Source: Acanthosoma haemorrhoidale
Taxonomy: Eukaryota; Arthropoda; Insecta; Hemiptera; Acanthosomatidae
Direction of reading: 5' to 3'
Assembly: GCA_930367205.1 (NCBI GenBank)
Contig: OV884013.1
Span: forward strand, 91,761,333-91,825,332
Length of the DNA stretch: 64,000 nt
The position numbers were made by a program, and so were the translations under genes. Positions 35,361-48,200 of this stretch are shown here, in pieces. Each line of letters begins with the position of its first letter. The stretch's first letter is position 1. The notes below the pieces were generated by a model. That model was not told the origin of the DNA, did no database searches, and saw only the letters and a program-made list of their open reading frames with translations.

Positions 35361-38300
35361 TTAAACAGTTTCATAATTTGACTTCTTGATATATTTTCCC
35401 AAATAGCAGGCGAACATGATTCCAATAAACTGCAATATAAAAAACAAAAACATTATTTTACAATCAACTTTCTTAAGATAACTGAAACTATAATTACATT
35501 GGGAAATATAATATATATTTATATATAAATAATTGAAGATCTCAACATTCTGATTAACCATAAGTAATTTTTGTTTTGTTTTCTTTAAAATTATGAAGAG
35601 TTATTAAAACTGTCATTAACTTTGTGTTCGCAACTTTGACTTTTTAGAAAGATATATTTTTCCTGCTAGTTCCACTTTACGGCTTCATGATGTTAAAAAT
35701 AACAACAGTCCCATTAAAAATAATGAAGATCATTAATAATATAATAAATTAAATGCTTTTCTATCATATTGAGTATGGTATCAAATTATAGATATCTAGC
35801 CCTTTATTAAAATATTAATTGTTGAGGCTTTAGTGGACTATTATTGCAAAAAGTCATTAGAGCTGTCAAGTCAATAAACTCCTGGTGTTAACACCTATAA
35901 CGGATCATTTAATTGTTTGAGCCATCACAACTAACTTGAATTTTTACATTCTGCTAAAGGTAGAATAAATAAATTATGTAAGTGATTATGTAGGCGAGGG
36001 AGATAACTGATCAAATGTCCTTGAATGGAAATGCAAGTGTCAGTTTCAAGACTATTCAACCAGCAATTCCTACAATTTACAAATGTTCGACATAACAAAC
36101 AAACCAGAATGAGAAATACATACTAATGTTTTGTTACGTTTTTCTCATTTTCTGGTCAGAAATAACTGCTTGATATCACACTAGTGATAACAACATATCA
36201 TTTTTGTACATCCAAAAAGAGTATTAACAAATAATGGTTTTTATCTAGCAATTAGGGAGTAGAATGGGTTAGTAGGAATGAGGGAACCCCTCACTAGTTA
36301 TTTACAGTTAACCCTTCCTAAACTATACAGTTGATGTACATCGTAGTTATTATCTGCACATCTTAATTTTTAACCATGTCATATAAGTTAGGATATAATT
36401 ACTAAAGTCTCTTTGTAGTAATTAAAAACTTAATAGTTCAGCTAAGATTAATGTCAAATAATGTTGATTTATACGAGATAGAAACATGCTTTGTGATTTT
36501 AATATGTAGAGATAACCTTATTATGAAATAACCATTTAAAATATTTGTACAAAATATAACATTTTCATGTGAGGGCAAAAAGAGGGGTAAGGTAAAATGA
36601 TCTATGGTACTGTAGATGGAGTATCATCAGGTCTGACATTTAAGTTATTGTTCCCACAGTGAAGGTAAGGCAAATATTTCATTACAACTCCTTGACACTG
36701 AATAGACTATAGACTGAATAGTATAAACTATTTTATGCAAAAAAAGTAATTTGAAAACCTTCTTTAAAAGTGAATATACAATATGTAATGCTTAAATGGG
36801 CAGTGTACTATATTTATTAATGTAGGAGACACCCCCTCCCCTTATTTTCTGATGAAAATATATAAAGAACCTGAAAATACTTAACAGATTAGTCAATTAA
36901 TTAGAAAATCACACCCAAATTCCTACTTTTTTTTTTTTTTGTAAAAAAATTGCAACTTAAAATACTTACAGCATGGAATAATAAAATAATTAGGGGTATG
37001 ATGCAAGTATAACAGTAACTCAGGAACATGTCTAAATTCATCTATTACAAAACATGACTTCTAAAATCAGGGTCAATGCAAGGCATGAATATTTAAAACC
37101 AACACAAAAAAAAATTTGTCACACATAACTAACTGAAATTCATAAAAAATCGTTTTAACTCTAATCCACAAATAGATTTTAGTCCATACGTTAAGTTTTG
37201 CTGGTTGTTGACTAATTATTTAATGAATACAAATCTTAATGAGCCAAAAATTTAGCTTTTATATTTGATAATTATTGTTAATGTAAGATTTAACAATTCA
37301 TTCTCAACAATATTTCAACAATTCACTTTCATATGATTCCGCGGTATGTGAAATTTTTGTGCATTTTAGTCAATTAATATATTTTATTAATGTTGACTAG
37401 CAGTTTAACATTGTTAAAATGTTAACTTATACTTTTTATTGATATATTCAAATAATTTTGAACTTTATCAAATTGATTTGAGTTTATATAGATTTGTGAT
37501 ATTAGCAGCATAATATTAATAATGCTATATAAAAGTTAAACGTCATAAATTTAACTGAGCCAAGTGTTATTTATTTGCTACAACACACACGCAGTGATTG
37601 AGTAACACAATAAAAATTGTGTGCTAAGACAAATTTATTGATTCATTAGACTATTGATTACATAATTTGTTTTACTATGATATGATACAATAAATTGATT
37701 ACCTGAGATACAATTATGGTAAAAACGACACCACACAGCATAGATGTATTGTTCTCGACTACACTGGTCAGCTGAGCTTTGCATGGGGTTTGGAAAAGAT
37801 TAGAAGTTTTCTCAGTACAAGTTACATTGCCCAGGGCACCTGTTCCATTACAACATGAAACTGGAAGGGCATCGACAGCAACAATCCAGTCATGAGGACT
37901 ATTAATTCCACAGCATTCAAACTGAAATAGGAATTTATTGATTATTATCAAATGATGTGTCATTGTTATAACATAATTCAGAAACTGCAACATAACATTT
38001 CAAGTCAAGTTCATTTAAGTCAAATTGCAACAGACACGGTAAATAAAGAAAAATAAACAACACTGAAATGAAAACACAGGTAGTCTGAAAAGTTTCCGAC
38101 CTCAACATGAAGATGATAATAAAATAAATAAAAGCTTTGTTAGGTCGGAAACTTTTCAGACCACCCTCTTAGCTGCTGAGCTCAAAACAAAAGGCTTTAT
38201 ATTGTGACAGTTATGGACTCATCTTTCCACAAGTGTGTCTATTAGAAAAATGACGGGGAAGTGCACAAAAACAGTAAATATAACAAATTTTGACCACGTA

Positions 38301-39931
38301 TCTATTGAGTGACTAAGTTCTCTATGGCTTTTAAGCTTTCCTCCTTAAATGGTGATTTCCAGAACTCATTCTTTAACAAATAAAATAAAGAATTCTATGA
38401 AAAAATGGTCAATAGCGTTTTCACAATTATTTAATTAGATATTTATGAAACTTTATGAATCATATAAGTATCTCTCAATGTTGTTTCTTAACATTGTAGG
38501 TCCTTATCACTTTAATACGTAATAAACAAAATGACAGTGAAATATATATATATAAAAAAATAATGTGAGGCTATTAATCTATAGATCTAGTAATAATTTT
38601 GTTAGAATATTATAATGTCGTCAATACAAATGCTAACTTACAAACATGAAATATCGTGATCTTCTTTTTGAATAGAATTTTGTATTTATGGAATTTTACC
38701 AAAAATCTACATATGTATATTGAAAACACCATAACATGTGATAAAATCAGACATAGAACGAGGAAAATCTACAAATGGGCGATCTTTAATCCAAAATGTA
38801 ACTGTTTTTTGGCAGTCCTGAAAACCTGCACTTTTGCTATTTGTATTTGAATTAACGATAAATTTAATAAAGACCAATATTATAATACTCAACACTGAAC
38901 ATTATATATAATATATTAGCAAGTGACCTTAATATAACTAAAGCTTATGAAAATGAAAGGAATGTAGCTGTCAAACCTGTTTTGACAACTGTAATTTATT
39001 CAATATGGTGCAAATAATAATACAGTTAAACAAAAAATAGAATTAAGCTAATTAGTATATTAAGCCACCTAGAATGTAAAAAAGAAATGCAATTGTGTAA
39101 TATAATTACCTCTTGCTGAACAGCATCCCATAAAACTTGTACGTCAGTATAATTTTTATATAATTTCATGGAAGAATTGAGCTTGGATTCTAATAATCCA
39201 GATGTTTGGCTGGTAAGCACAAACCCAGTAATGCCACAAGCAAGCTCCAGTATCATTACAAGAGACAATAAGGCGCTAAACTAAAACCAGAGTTTAATAT
39301 CAACCAACTGCAAATAATATTCTGTAAGAACAAATTACCATTTATATGAAATAAGGTATTTAATTGACTTACGGTCAAAATCATGCATCTGTTTTCCCTG
39401 ATTGCACCACAGCACCCAAAAAATGAGATAATGAATATTATGGATCCAGATGCAATCAGTAATGATGATGCGGAGAAGTAGCGGTCATCAATAAAAGGTT
39501 CATATTCTCTGAAGTAAGATTTTATCAACAAACCGAAAATGACCAAAATTAATCCTGTAAGCTGGAAAAATCAAAAACCACATTTTTAATTAGGTATAAA
39601 TCAAATAGTTGAGCAATACTCAGAGCTTAAAATTTTATATTATAACATGTAATGTTGTGCAATCATACATAATTTAGTTTTATGAGTCAACATATCATAT
39701 ATATGATACTAATACATTAAACATTAATAAGTGATGGAAAATTTTCCATGAATAAGAACCAATAGGTTTTTTTCTCTAATCTGTTCCTCCAATATGTATA
39801 GATAGAACAGATTTTTGTTATTCAATTGGTTAATACGACTGAATAGACATGGTAAATATACTTACCGAAAAAAACAAATTAAATATAAAAAGAATTCGTT
39901 TAGTGGCAATTGCACTGAAGTCTTCCAACAT
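35361..39931 (-). CDS. Tetraspanin, 237 aa, five exons (second of the tandem pair)
   Basis: CDS exons: 39866-39931, 39373-39561, 39110-39280, 37703-37921, 35361-35429; all introns are phase 0. Exons 2 and 3 encode exactly 63 and 57 residues, the same as in the neighbouring tetraspanin. Span one is RILFIFNLFFS joined to LTGLILVIFGLL; span two ends FFGCCGAIREN; span three is LSLVMILELACGITGFVL; span four joins CGVVFTIIVSQ to FIGIMFACYLGKYI. The large loop has C145-C146-G147, S164-C165-C166 and later C177 and C189. Potential N-glycosylation sites include NYT in exon 3 and N167-G-T, N174-V-T and NNT in exon 4. The cytoplasmic tail is short, unlike the paralogue. Subfamily not resolved. Confidence 0.93.
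38079..38165. mobile_element. Short mariner-type MITE, 87 bp
   Basis: The arms ggtagtctgaaaagtttccg (from 38079, running to 38102) and the inverted copy ending gaaacttttcagaccacc (38142-38165) pair over 24 bases with one mismatch, and about 39 bases lie between them. The arm sequence resembles mariner-family terminal inverted repeats. No coding capacity. It lies in the intron between exons 3 and 4 of the second tetraspanin. Confidence 0.8.
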
Positions 39932-40274
39932 TTTGACAAGTTATAAAAACAAAACCGACACTAACAGTTCCAAGGACCAACTCTGCTACCGCACGATATT
40001 GTCATGACGTATCTTAACGATTACAGAAAATATAATCAAGCCGACTAATCGATTATTCACGGTTGGTTATTTTACCAAATTATAAACTAAATGTTTGAAT
40101 ATACATACGTATGTATGTATACTTTCCATAATGTTTGTTCTGAAATCCATTTAATTCGGAGAATTCGCAAAATAATAAGCAACGAATACATAAATTAAAA
40201 ACAACCCCTTTTTGATTTTGAATGTAACAGCTATGTATAGTTATATGGTAATTTTTTGTGAGTAGCCTAATATT

Positions 40275-40365
40275 AAGGTGACCAATCGTCCTCCTTTAGG
40301 GAAGACAGACCTTTTTTAAGTTGTGTCCTCCCTCGGAAAGTGTCCTCCGACGTGTCCGTTTTTTC
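40275..40365. repeat. hAT-like terminal fragment
   Basis: aaggtgaccaatcgtcctcc followed by tttagggaagacag and repeated gtgtcctcc motifs resemble the terminal region of certain hAT elements. No partner end or transposase was found. Confidence 0.3.
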
Positions 40366-41769
40366 AATATTGGAAGAGTATCCCGTAAACTTCCGAATTC
40401 GATTCCATATCTTCCGCTCAGCCATTTTATAAACAGACATATTCCTTTTACGTGGAATTTTATTTATTCTTGTTTAATTTACACTGTGCTGGCATGAAAC
40501 TAATGTACCAATTGAAAGGAAAACTTTTTTCAATTGGTTATGATTTTTGCACAAGTGAAAAATAGAAATTGAAATAGCTCCAGCACTTTACGAAAAATTC
40601 AATATGATAGGATATATCTTGTTCAGACATTTCCAATATATTCTTAGAAGAGATACATTGACAACATATATTCATTCAATGGAAAAGTAATCCTTAAAAT
40701 AATAATTAATATGAATCTAAGCATAATTACAATATAAGATGTTTGTTCATTATCATATTATATACATTTATCATATTATTGAGAATTATTTTTGCAATGA
40801 ATAAAACGTCTTTTATTTACAATACTTTTTTTTCAAGTTATTTGTGATCTCCTTTTTATTGTAAAACAGTTGGGCACCTTACTAATATATTATAGATGGC
40901 CAGGTGGGTTAAAAAGGACAAAGAACTAAATGCCCTCCAGCTTACCGACATTCACCCGCGGGAGGCGTGCTGCAATATTTCTCCACTGGAGATAGATTAT
41001 AAAGAAACCATTTATTATTAAATATACGCAATATTTTTTCAGTAATGTGGGGTCATTGTTAGCTGAGAATATATAAATGAGCAGAATAATTCGTTGGAAA
41101 TCAGCTTAGGTTGATAAAAGAGAGCTGTTAGGTTTTCATCAAATTGATTACTGGATAACGTTTTGACATGTATATGTTATGAATTTTGTTAAAATTTTGG
41201 TTATTTAAATTTATGAACTATTGCATATTAATATCAGTTCTATTAGCTAGCCATATTAATCTTATATCTACCTCTTTTTGTTTATAATCTTTTGTACCTA
41301 ACTTGGATTGCCCTATGGCCTGGAGGTCCTTGGAAGCAGTAATTTTGCCACGAGAAGGCCTGTAGAATACCTATAGAAAATAATATCTGATCATATATGA
41401 AACTAAGTCATAGGATACGTGTAGAAGAACTTATGGAGGAGGCCACCAAGAGAAACTGTTGGTTAATTGAGTCCTGATTTGATCTTGAAGAGGTTTTTCT
41501 GTAAGTGTTTTCAGGTGGTGGGCACATCATTTATGAAGCTGGTCGGTTAAAGCACAAATTAGAAATTACAGGTGAAGAAAACTACAGAGGGGTTTAGTTC
41601 ATCAATGTGAGAGTGTTATGTCCTTATTTATATCTCACTTTTCAAAGAGCATTGTTCAGCACGGTTATGTGGTGTTCTATCAATGAGACAATGTTCCATA
41701 TGGAGCATAACATAGATAGCCTTGGTGGGGGAAAGGAGTTGAAAAATAAGACAATAGACCTATTTACCC

Positions 41770-41922
41770 CACTTTTTGGGCCTTTGAGATATTGTGTCCC
41801 ATTACCATTAAGATGTCCCTATTGCCACATCATCAGTGAACATTTAGAAATTGACTAAGTCAGAGGAGATTTATCTTCTCAATAATATAGACATTGAAAG
41901 AATGCTAAGCGATAGCTCTATC
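41770..41922. repeat. Duplicated segment, copy A
   Basis: Starts cactttttgggcctttgaga and runs to gatagctctatc. It recurs with few differences at 42401-42551, 631 bases away in the same orientation. Not recognised as any element. Confidence 0.85.
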
Positions 41923-42400
41923 ACTATTAACGTCTTGAACTACATCTTCATAAAATAAGGGCCTGTCAAATCAAAAGAAAAGGACTATACTTCAAACACA
42001 ATTGAAATAAAGGAATTCATTTAAAGAACTGTCAAATGAGGAGGATATGGAGAATTACCTACCTTTCAACAACCACAAGATACCTACCACCCATTCATTG
42101 TCTTGTACAGTGTTATTACACACCATTACGAATGTCTTAAAAGGTATACAAGTATCCTAAAACAAGAAGCAGTGGAATATATCTTATTATTTGGAATGGA
42201 AGCAGCAATAAGACTTTAGGATTTTGTTTTGATTGTGAGCTGAGAATAAATAGTGTAAAGGAGCCTTTTTCAAACATTACGTCTGGAACCATTTCCTCCT
42301 GTATTACCTTGGGCCTAATTTAAGTAAATAGGATTGGTCCATTTTTTTCAATAATTATTTTTAATTTCCATCGGTTAAAAATGTATTTGCTTTGACTGAG

Positions 42401-42551
42401 CACTTTTTGGGCCTTTGAGATATTGTGTCCCATTACCATTAAGATGTCCCTATTGCCACATCATCAGTGAACATTTAGAAATTGACTAGGTCAGAGGAGA
42501 TTTATCTTCTCAATAATATACATTGAAAGAATGCTAACCGATAGCTCTGTC
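42401..42551. repeat. Duplicated segment, copy B
   Basis: Near-identical direct copy of 41770-41922. The visible differences are a two-base deletion (atagacattg versus atacattg) and a few substitutions, indicating a recent local duplication. Confidence 0.85.
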
Positions 42552-45262
42552 AGCCCAGCAGACATTAGGGTATTATTTAGTATTGCTTGCATTGCTAATG
42601 TTTACAGAGAAGGATCTTCTTGTCACATAAGAATGGACAGATTGAATTAAGTGAAAGGGCACTCAATATTGAATTTATTTATATATAAAACTTTTATGCC
42701 ACACATTGTCAAACGCTTTCTCCAAATCTAATAAGTACTATACCATGATGTCATATGTGTCGAAAGATTCCTACGAATGCCTACCTGTTCATTTCTAATC
42801 GTGTTATTTTTCTCTAAAAAGTTAATTAATTTGTTAAGTATGTTTTTTTTTTCCATAACCCCTTATTACAAAATTAGTACAGTATTCAATATAGATTCTA
42901 CAAATGAATCTATTTGTAATAGGTTAATATATTTCCCGTAGCTTGGCTACATTTTATACAATTTCTAATTATTACACATTGTGATCTGCAATTGTATGGG
43001 AAATATTGAGACTTCAGGAGGATTAAAATTCTTTTTCTCAGAGAAAAAAAGATATATTTAGTACTCCTTCCATGGACACTTAAAATAATAATTGCAACCA
43101 AAAATTTGGATTATTGATACTGTTCAAAAGAATGAGATAAAAACGCAAAAAGAAAATTAACTGTGTAATATAAATTTATTAAAAAATATAAATATGCATA
43201 TAACAAAAATTAGCTATCCACAAGCATTTTAATATATTTGTTAATAATAAAATACTTTAATTACAAATATCACAATCAAACATTGAAATTACATACACTT
43301 AATTTAAATAATTTATACTTGCGATCAGTTAATAAACTTTCATATTGCTTTAATGTACAGCTTGACAAAAATATTGTTATGTACATGCATATAATGGTCG
43401 AAACAAATTACAATTATTGCTGTAATTAAATGAAAAAAAAATTCACTTAATATTATTTTTTTTTTCCAAAATTAATGATTATCACTAATGGTAGTGAACA
43501 ATTCAACAGGCATGTACAAATATACCTTTGTAACTTAGTAAAATGGGCACTTTTTCAGAAGGAAGATTAAGGTTGTTTAATTACTCCCAAAAACAAACTT
43601 TATTTGGTTATCAAAATTAAAAGTGTATGAAATTTAATAACTAGTAGATATAATCTTAACCCCTACCTTCTGGGAAAGTAGCCTAAAACAAAAATATACC
43701 TATAACCATATTTTATGTTAATTTAATATTATCTACCCTGCCCAATGACATGTATATGTTGCTAGATTGATGCTAATGAATTTATTGAAAACAAACTTGC
43801 TGTAGTTATTAAAATTGTTGTATATGATCCATAAGGGTTGTTACGAGTTCAATCCACTAAATCTGAACAGCAGCATCCCTGTACTCCATCTGTTACATCA
43901 ATAGTTAATTTAACAAAATGACCATTTATTATGTCACCTTTTTTTTAAAAATAGCTTTTCAATCCACAAAGAAGAAAATAATGAACAATTTAAAAACTCA
44001 CTATTATTATATATAAAAATAAGCAAGTGCATACTTAGAACTTACTAAATTAATTAATTAGTAATTATAAAATATCACATGATGTAATAATAGTAGTGAA
44101 ACAGATCTTCTGGTTACATTAAAACTATTAAGCACCCTTAATTTAAATCACAAAATTTTTGCTAAATATTAAATGAAAATTTAAAGTTAGTAAAGCTGAA
44201 CATCAACTCAAAGAAATATTAATTTTACAAATTTATAACAATATTAGTACTTAATTTACTACATTGGAGGTTAGTAAATTTAATATTAGCTGTTGACTTC
44301 AATTAGGTTATTTTTTTAATGGGTAACTTCTCAGTGATTCGGTTGTTTATCACTACTTAACTTTTGGGTAGTATTTACACAAATAGGCTAACTTATCTCG
44401 CATGATTAATAACATGCTTTTGTAACATAAATTGAAAATGTGTACGATCCGCTGGCACAAGTTGAGCTTTCTAACAAATGTGTCTTAATGCTGATACTAT
44501 AACTTGATACATAGTACTATGGTCATAGTACTCACTAATACCATACATTGCAGTATTGTAGATATTACCATAACATTTAATATAATATAATATTAGACAT
44601 TAAAATACCTTTGATGATTTTTGGCCATAATTATTCAAAGGTAAACAACACTTAAATAAAAGATAAAAAAATAATAATTATTATCGAGTTAAGTAACATC
44701 AAGTTTTTGATTGTTTCCCATTCAATATCATTCTTCTTCTTCTTTCTTTCTTTAAATATACTTTCCCTAATTACTTATATTACTAAGAAAATAAAATTTT
44801 AGTTGCTATTAAACAAGATTGATTAAGCATGAATTGAGCATCATAACACACAATTTTAATTGTAAAGTACAGATATGTAAAAAATAAAATAAACATATAT
44901 ATAAATACATATTGTAATTTAACTTTGAATTTGTAATTGAAAACTTTTTCAATCATGTACAATTAATAAATAAAATAAACCAATAATATGATAAATATTT
45001 CTTCGAATTATACTGCAATTAATTTTCATAAGGGCTTGAAGATTAACTATTAACTTGTAAATAAATAAAATAAAATGAAATAACACTTACCAATCGAAAA
45101 TATACATATGTACAATATATATCTATCAACCTTTCATTATATAAATATATGCACATACTTATTTATCACTGTGAACTATTTATCAATCCTTATTAAAAAA
45201 TATTTTAATTTCTAAAAACTAAACAACAAAATAATCGTTTTTAGAATTAAACACGAGTGAAA

Positions 45263-48200
45263 CTAACACAAATTAGTAACATCCAAACCAACAGAAAATA
45301 GTTGTTCCCATGGCGAACGAATCGCATCGACTATAGAAGAAACCTGAACGTTCGAAGAACATTTGAGAGACCACACTTCTTCTAGGGCTGCTTTCTCATC
45401 TAAGAAATGCAGATTGACAAGTTGTGCTCCTTTTTCCTGAAACAGTTTCAATTATGCGATAAAAATATTCATGAAATTTTATTGTTAAGTACTAACAGAC
45501 TTCTTCAGTTGTTATTTATCATTAAAAGTTGTTCATTTAATAATTTAACAACATTATGGATATTTTGCAATCCTTGAGTCTCCCCCCCAAAACCTTGGGG
45601 GTTTAACAACATTTTTACAATTTATGATCAAAATTCAATGAACAATATTTACAATGTTCTCCTCGTGCTGCATGCGCAGATGCATTTGAAGGAGGGAATA
45701 TTTACAAAAACAGAATTTTCTAGTTGAAGTTAAAATTACAATACAATGTAAACAGGACTAGGTGATATGGCTCATCTTGGGAATCCTTGAGTCATCCATC
45801 TTCAATAATTATTATGCTTTATATTTACCTAATACATCCTCATTTATATTAAGAATTAACAAGTTTTTTAAGGCATTAATGGCCTTGGCCATAGTTATAC
45901 CTTATTATACTGAGTTCCCATATTTATTTGCTTACTTCAACTGTTCAGGGAAGAACTACAATTATTATAATTCACTTATCTTATCATATAAAAATATACA
46001 TCATCAAACCATCTCTAGTAGCATTACTCATTGACTGATGGCAGTGCTGCTATATGTGAAAGATAGCAGGAACTACCTCAGGCCCTTAGCCTCTAAGGGT
46101 AAGCCCTTGAATACAGAGACTTACCCTTTGGACAGTTACTGAACAGTAAGTAGGAGACTGGAAGGGCTCATTAGGTCATAGCTCAACAGACTTTGAATAC
46201 TTATAACCACGAGTGAGTGAAACTACTTCAGCCAAGCAGAGGGAGAGAGCGAAGAAATAGGTTGGACAAGCATTGCATTTATAAAAGTCACCAATTAAGG
46301 TATTTGCAACATTATTAACCTGGATCTAATCAGCAAGAGTTCATAACAATCACCCTCACGATGACAGTCTTCAGGCATCAATTGCATGCACTACCGCCTA
46401 CCATTCGTTCTTTATACTTATATTCAGTTTAGTTTATAATTCATTCAGAACCAAAAGACAAAATTTACTTACAAACTAATAAGGTGTACCCTGGTTTGGC
46501 TCGTAAACCCCCTTTTATTACCATAAGCAAGTTATGAGTTAGTATATTATTCTAATATTTGCTATTTATTAATAAGATATTTTAATTATATATTTTTTCA
46601 TATAATTTTTAAAAAACTTTATATTTAATAACTTTTACGTTATCTCAGGGTTCTGTTAATAATTATATAGGAAACTTCTGGCAAAAGGAATATTGGTTTT
46701 ATTTATACACATTGAATAACTAAAATTGATATACAAAAATAAAATACGTACGTAGTAAAGAATACTATTAAAACTAACATTAAAATGGTACCTTGTAAAT
46801 TATTCGTAACTTTATACTAATACTGGCCAGTGCTTCTTGTGGATAATCTTCGTGTGGTTCGCGGATCAGCATGCTTGTTCTACTCTGCCGCGCGTGGTTC
46901 TATTACGTCTCATGGCCGGATGCAAGTCTGGGGACGCTTCTCTCTGATGCCCAACAGCCTTAGCGTGGGTCGCTACCTGGACCTGGTCTCTACCTGCTCT
47001 GTCCTCTGATGAACGAAAAGTGAGCGTGTTTGGGCTATTTGTTGACCTTTTTATATTACATCCCGCTGCCTTCTTGACTTTCAACTGGTTATTTAATGCC
47101 AGTTGTTTTGAATATTTATTACTTTGCTTAAATTAGAAGTTTATATAATAAATGTTTATATTAAATATGATATTATTTTATTTCAATTATTAATAATTAA
47201 TATGACGAAACTTTAACGTTATCTCAAGGTTCTGTTAATAAAATTTTAGGAAACTTCTGGCAAAAGGAATAATGGTTTTATTTACACACATTGAATATAT
47301 AAAAATTGATATACAAATAAACTACGTACGTAATAAAAGAATACTATTAAATCTAACATTAAAAGTGGTACCTTTAATTATTCGTAACGTTATACTAATA
47401 CTGGCCAGTGGTTCTTTGTGTTGCTTTCTTCGATGGTCGTCTTCATTTGCATGATCCGAATCGTCTTACTTGCGCGTCCTCGTGCCGAGTGAAAGTGAAA
47501 AGGTCTGACCTGATGCACCACGATGCCATGGGTCGCTACCTGGGCTTCCTTCTCTGCCTGTTCCTGATGAAAGAGTGAGTGCTTTCGTCCTCTGGCGGAT
47601 CATATATCTGCATCTCTCCGCTGCCTTACTGATCTTTCAACTGGTTATTTAATGCCAGTTGTTTCGGATATTTATACTTTGCTTAATTTTGAAGTTTATA
47701 TAATAAATGTTTATATTAGTTATGATATTATATTTATTATAAATATTAATAATTAATATGACGACAATAAAACCGTTCATACTTTCATAGGCATGAACCA
47801 CGGATCGTTATTACGTTCTTCAACGCTCGCTAATTCCGAGTTTAATTCAAAAACACAATTAAAAATCATAACAATATATTATTGTGATATTTAAATATTG
47901 TGAGTTTGTGATGTTGCCTTTGATATAAATTCGAAATTAGCGGGCATAAAAGAGCGATAAACGACCCGTGGATCATGGCTATGAAGAGATGAACATTATT
48001 TGTTGCCATTATATCTAATATTAATAGTTATCATATAAATAATATCAAGAATTAAAAATAAATATTTTAATATTGTATTTGTTAACTTTAAAATAAGAAA
48101 AGTTAATAATATCTCAGACAACTGGCATTGGAAAATAAGAAAGTTAAAAAATCAAGAAGGCAACTGAGGGTATAAGAACGACGAGACAGCGCGAAGCAAG

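Larger units (their letters stand above)
39940..45260. other. Intergenic stretch with repeat fragments
   Basis: Lies between the start of a tetraspanin and the 3' end of the large right-hand gene. It contains a hAT-like terminus near 40.28 kb and a duplicated 150-bp segment (41.77 and 42.40 kb). Plus-strand open frames at 41607-41858 and 43238-43429 have no recognised family. Confidence 0.5.

Noticed and set aside
36966..37045. Minus-strand exon-like stretch (MNLDMFLSYCYTC... before a GTAAGT donor) inside the tetraspanin intron
   Set aside because: Exons on both sides already join in frame and complete the fourth membrane span; this piece would break it. It could be a cryptic or alternative exon but nothing supports that.
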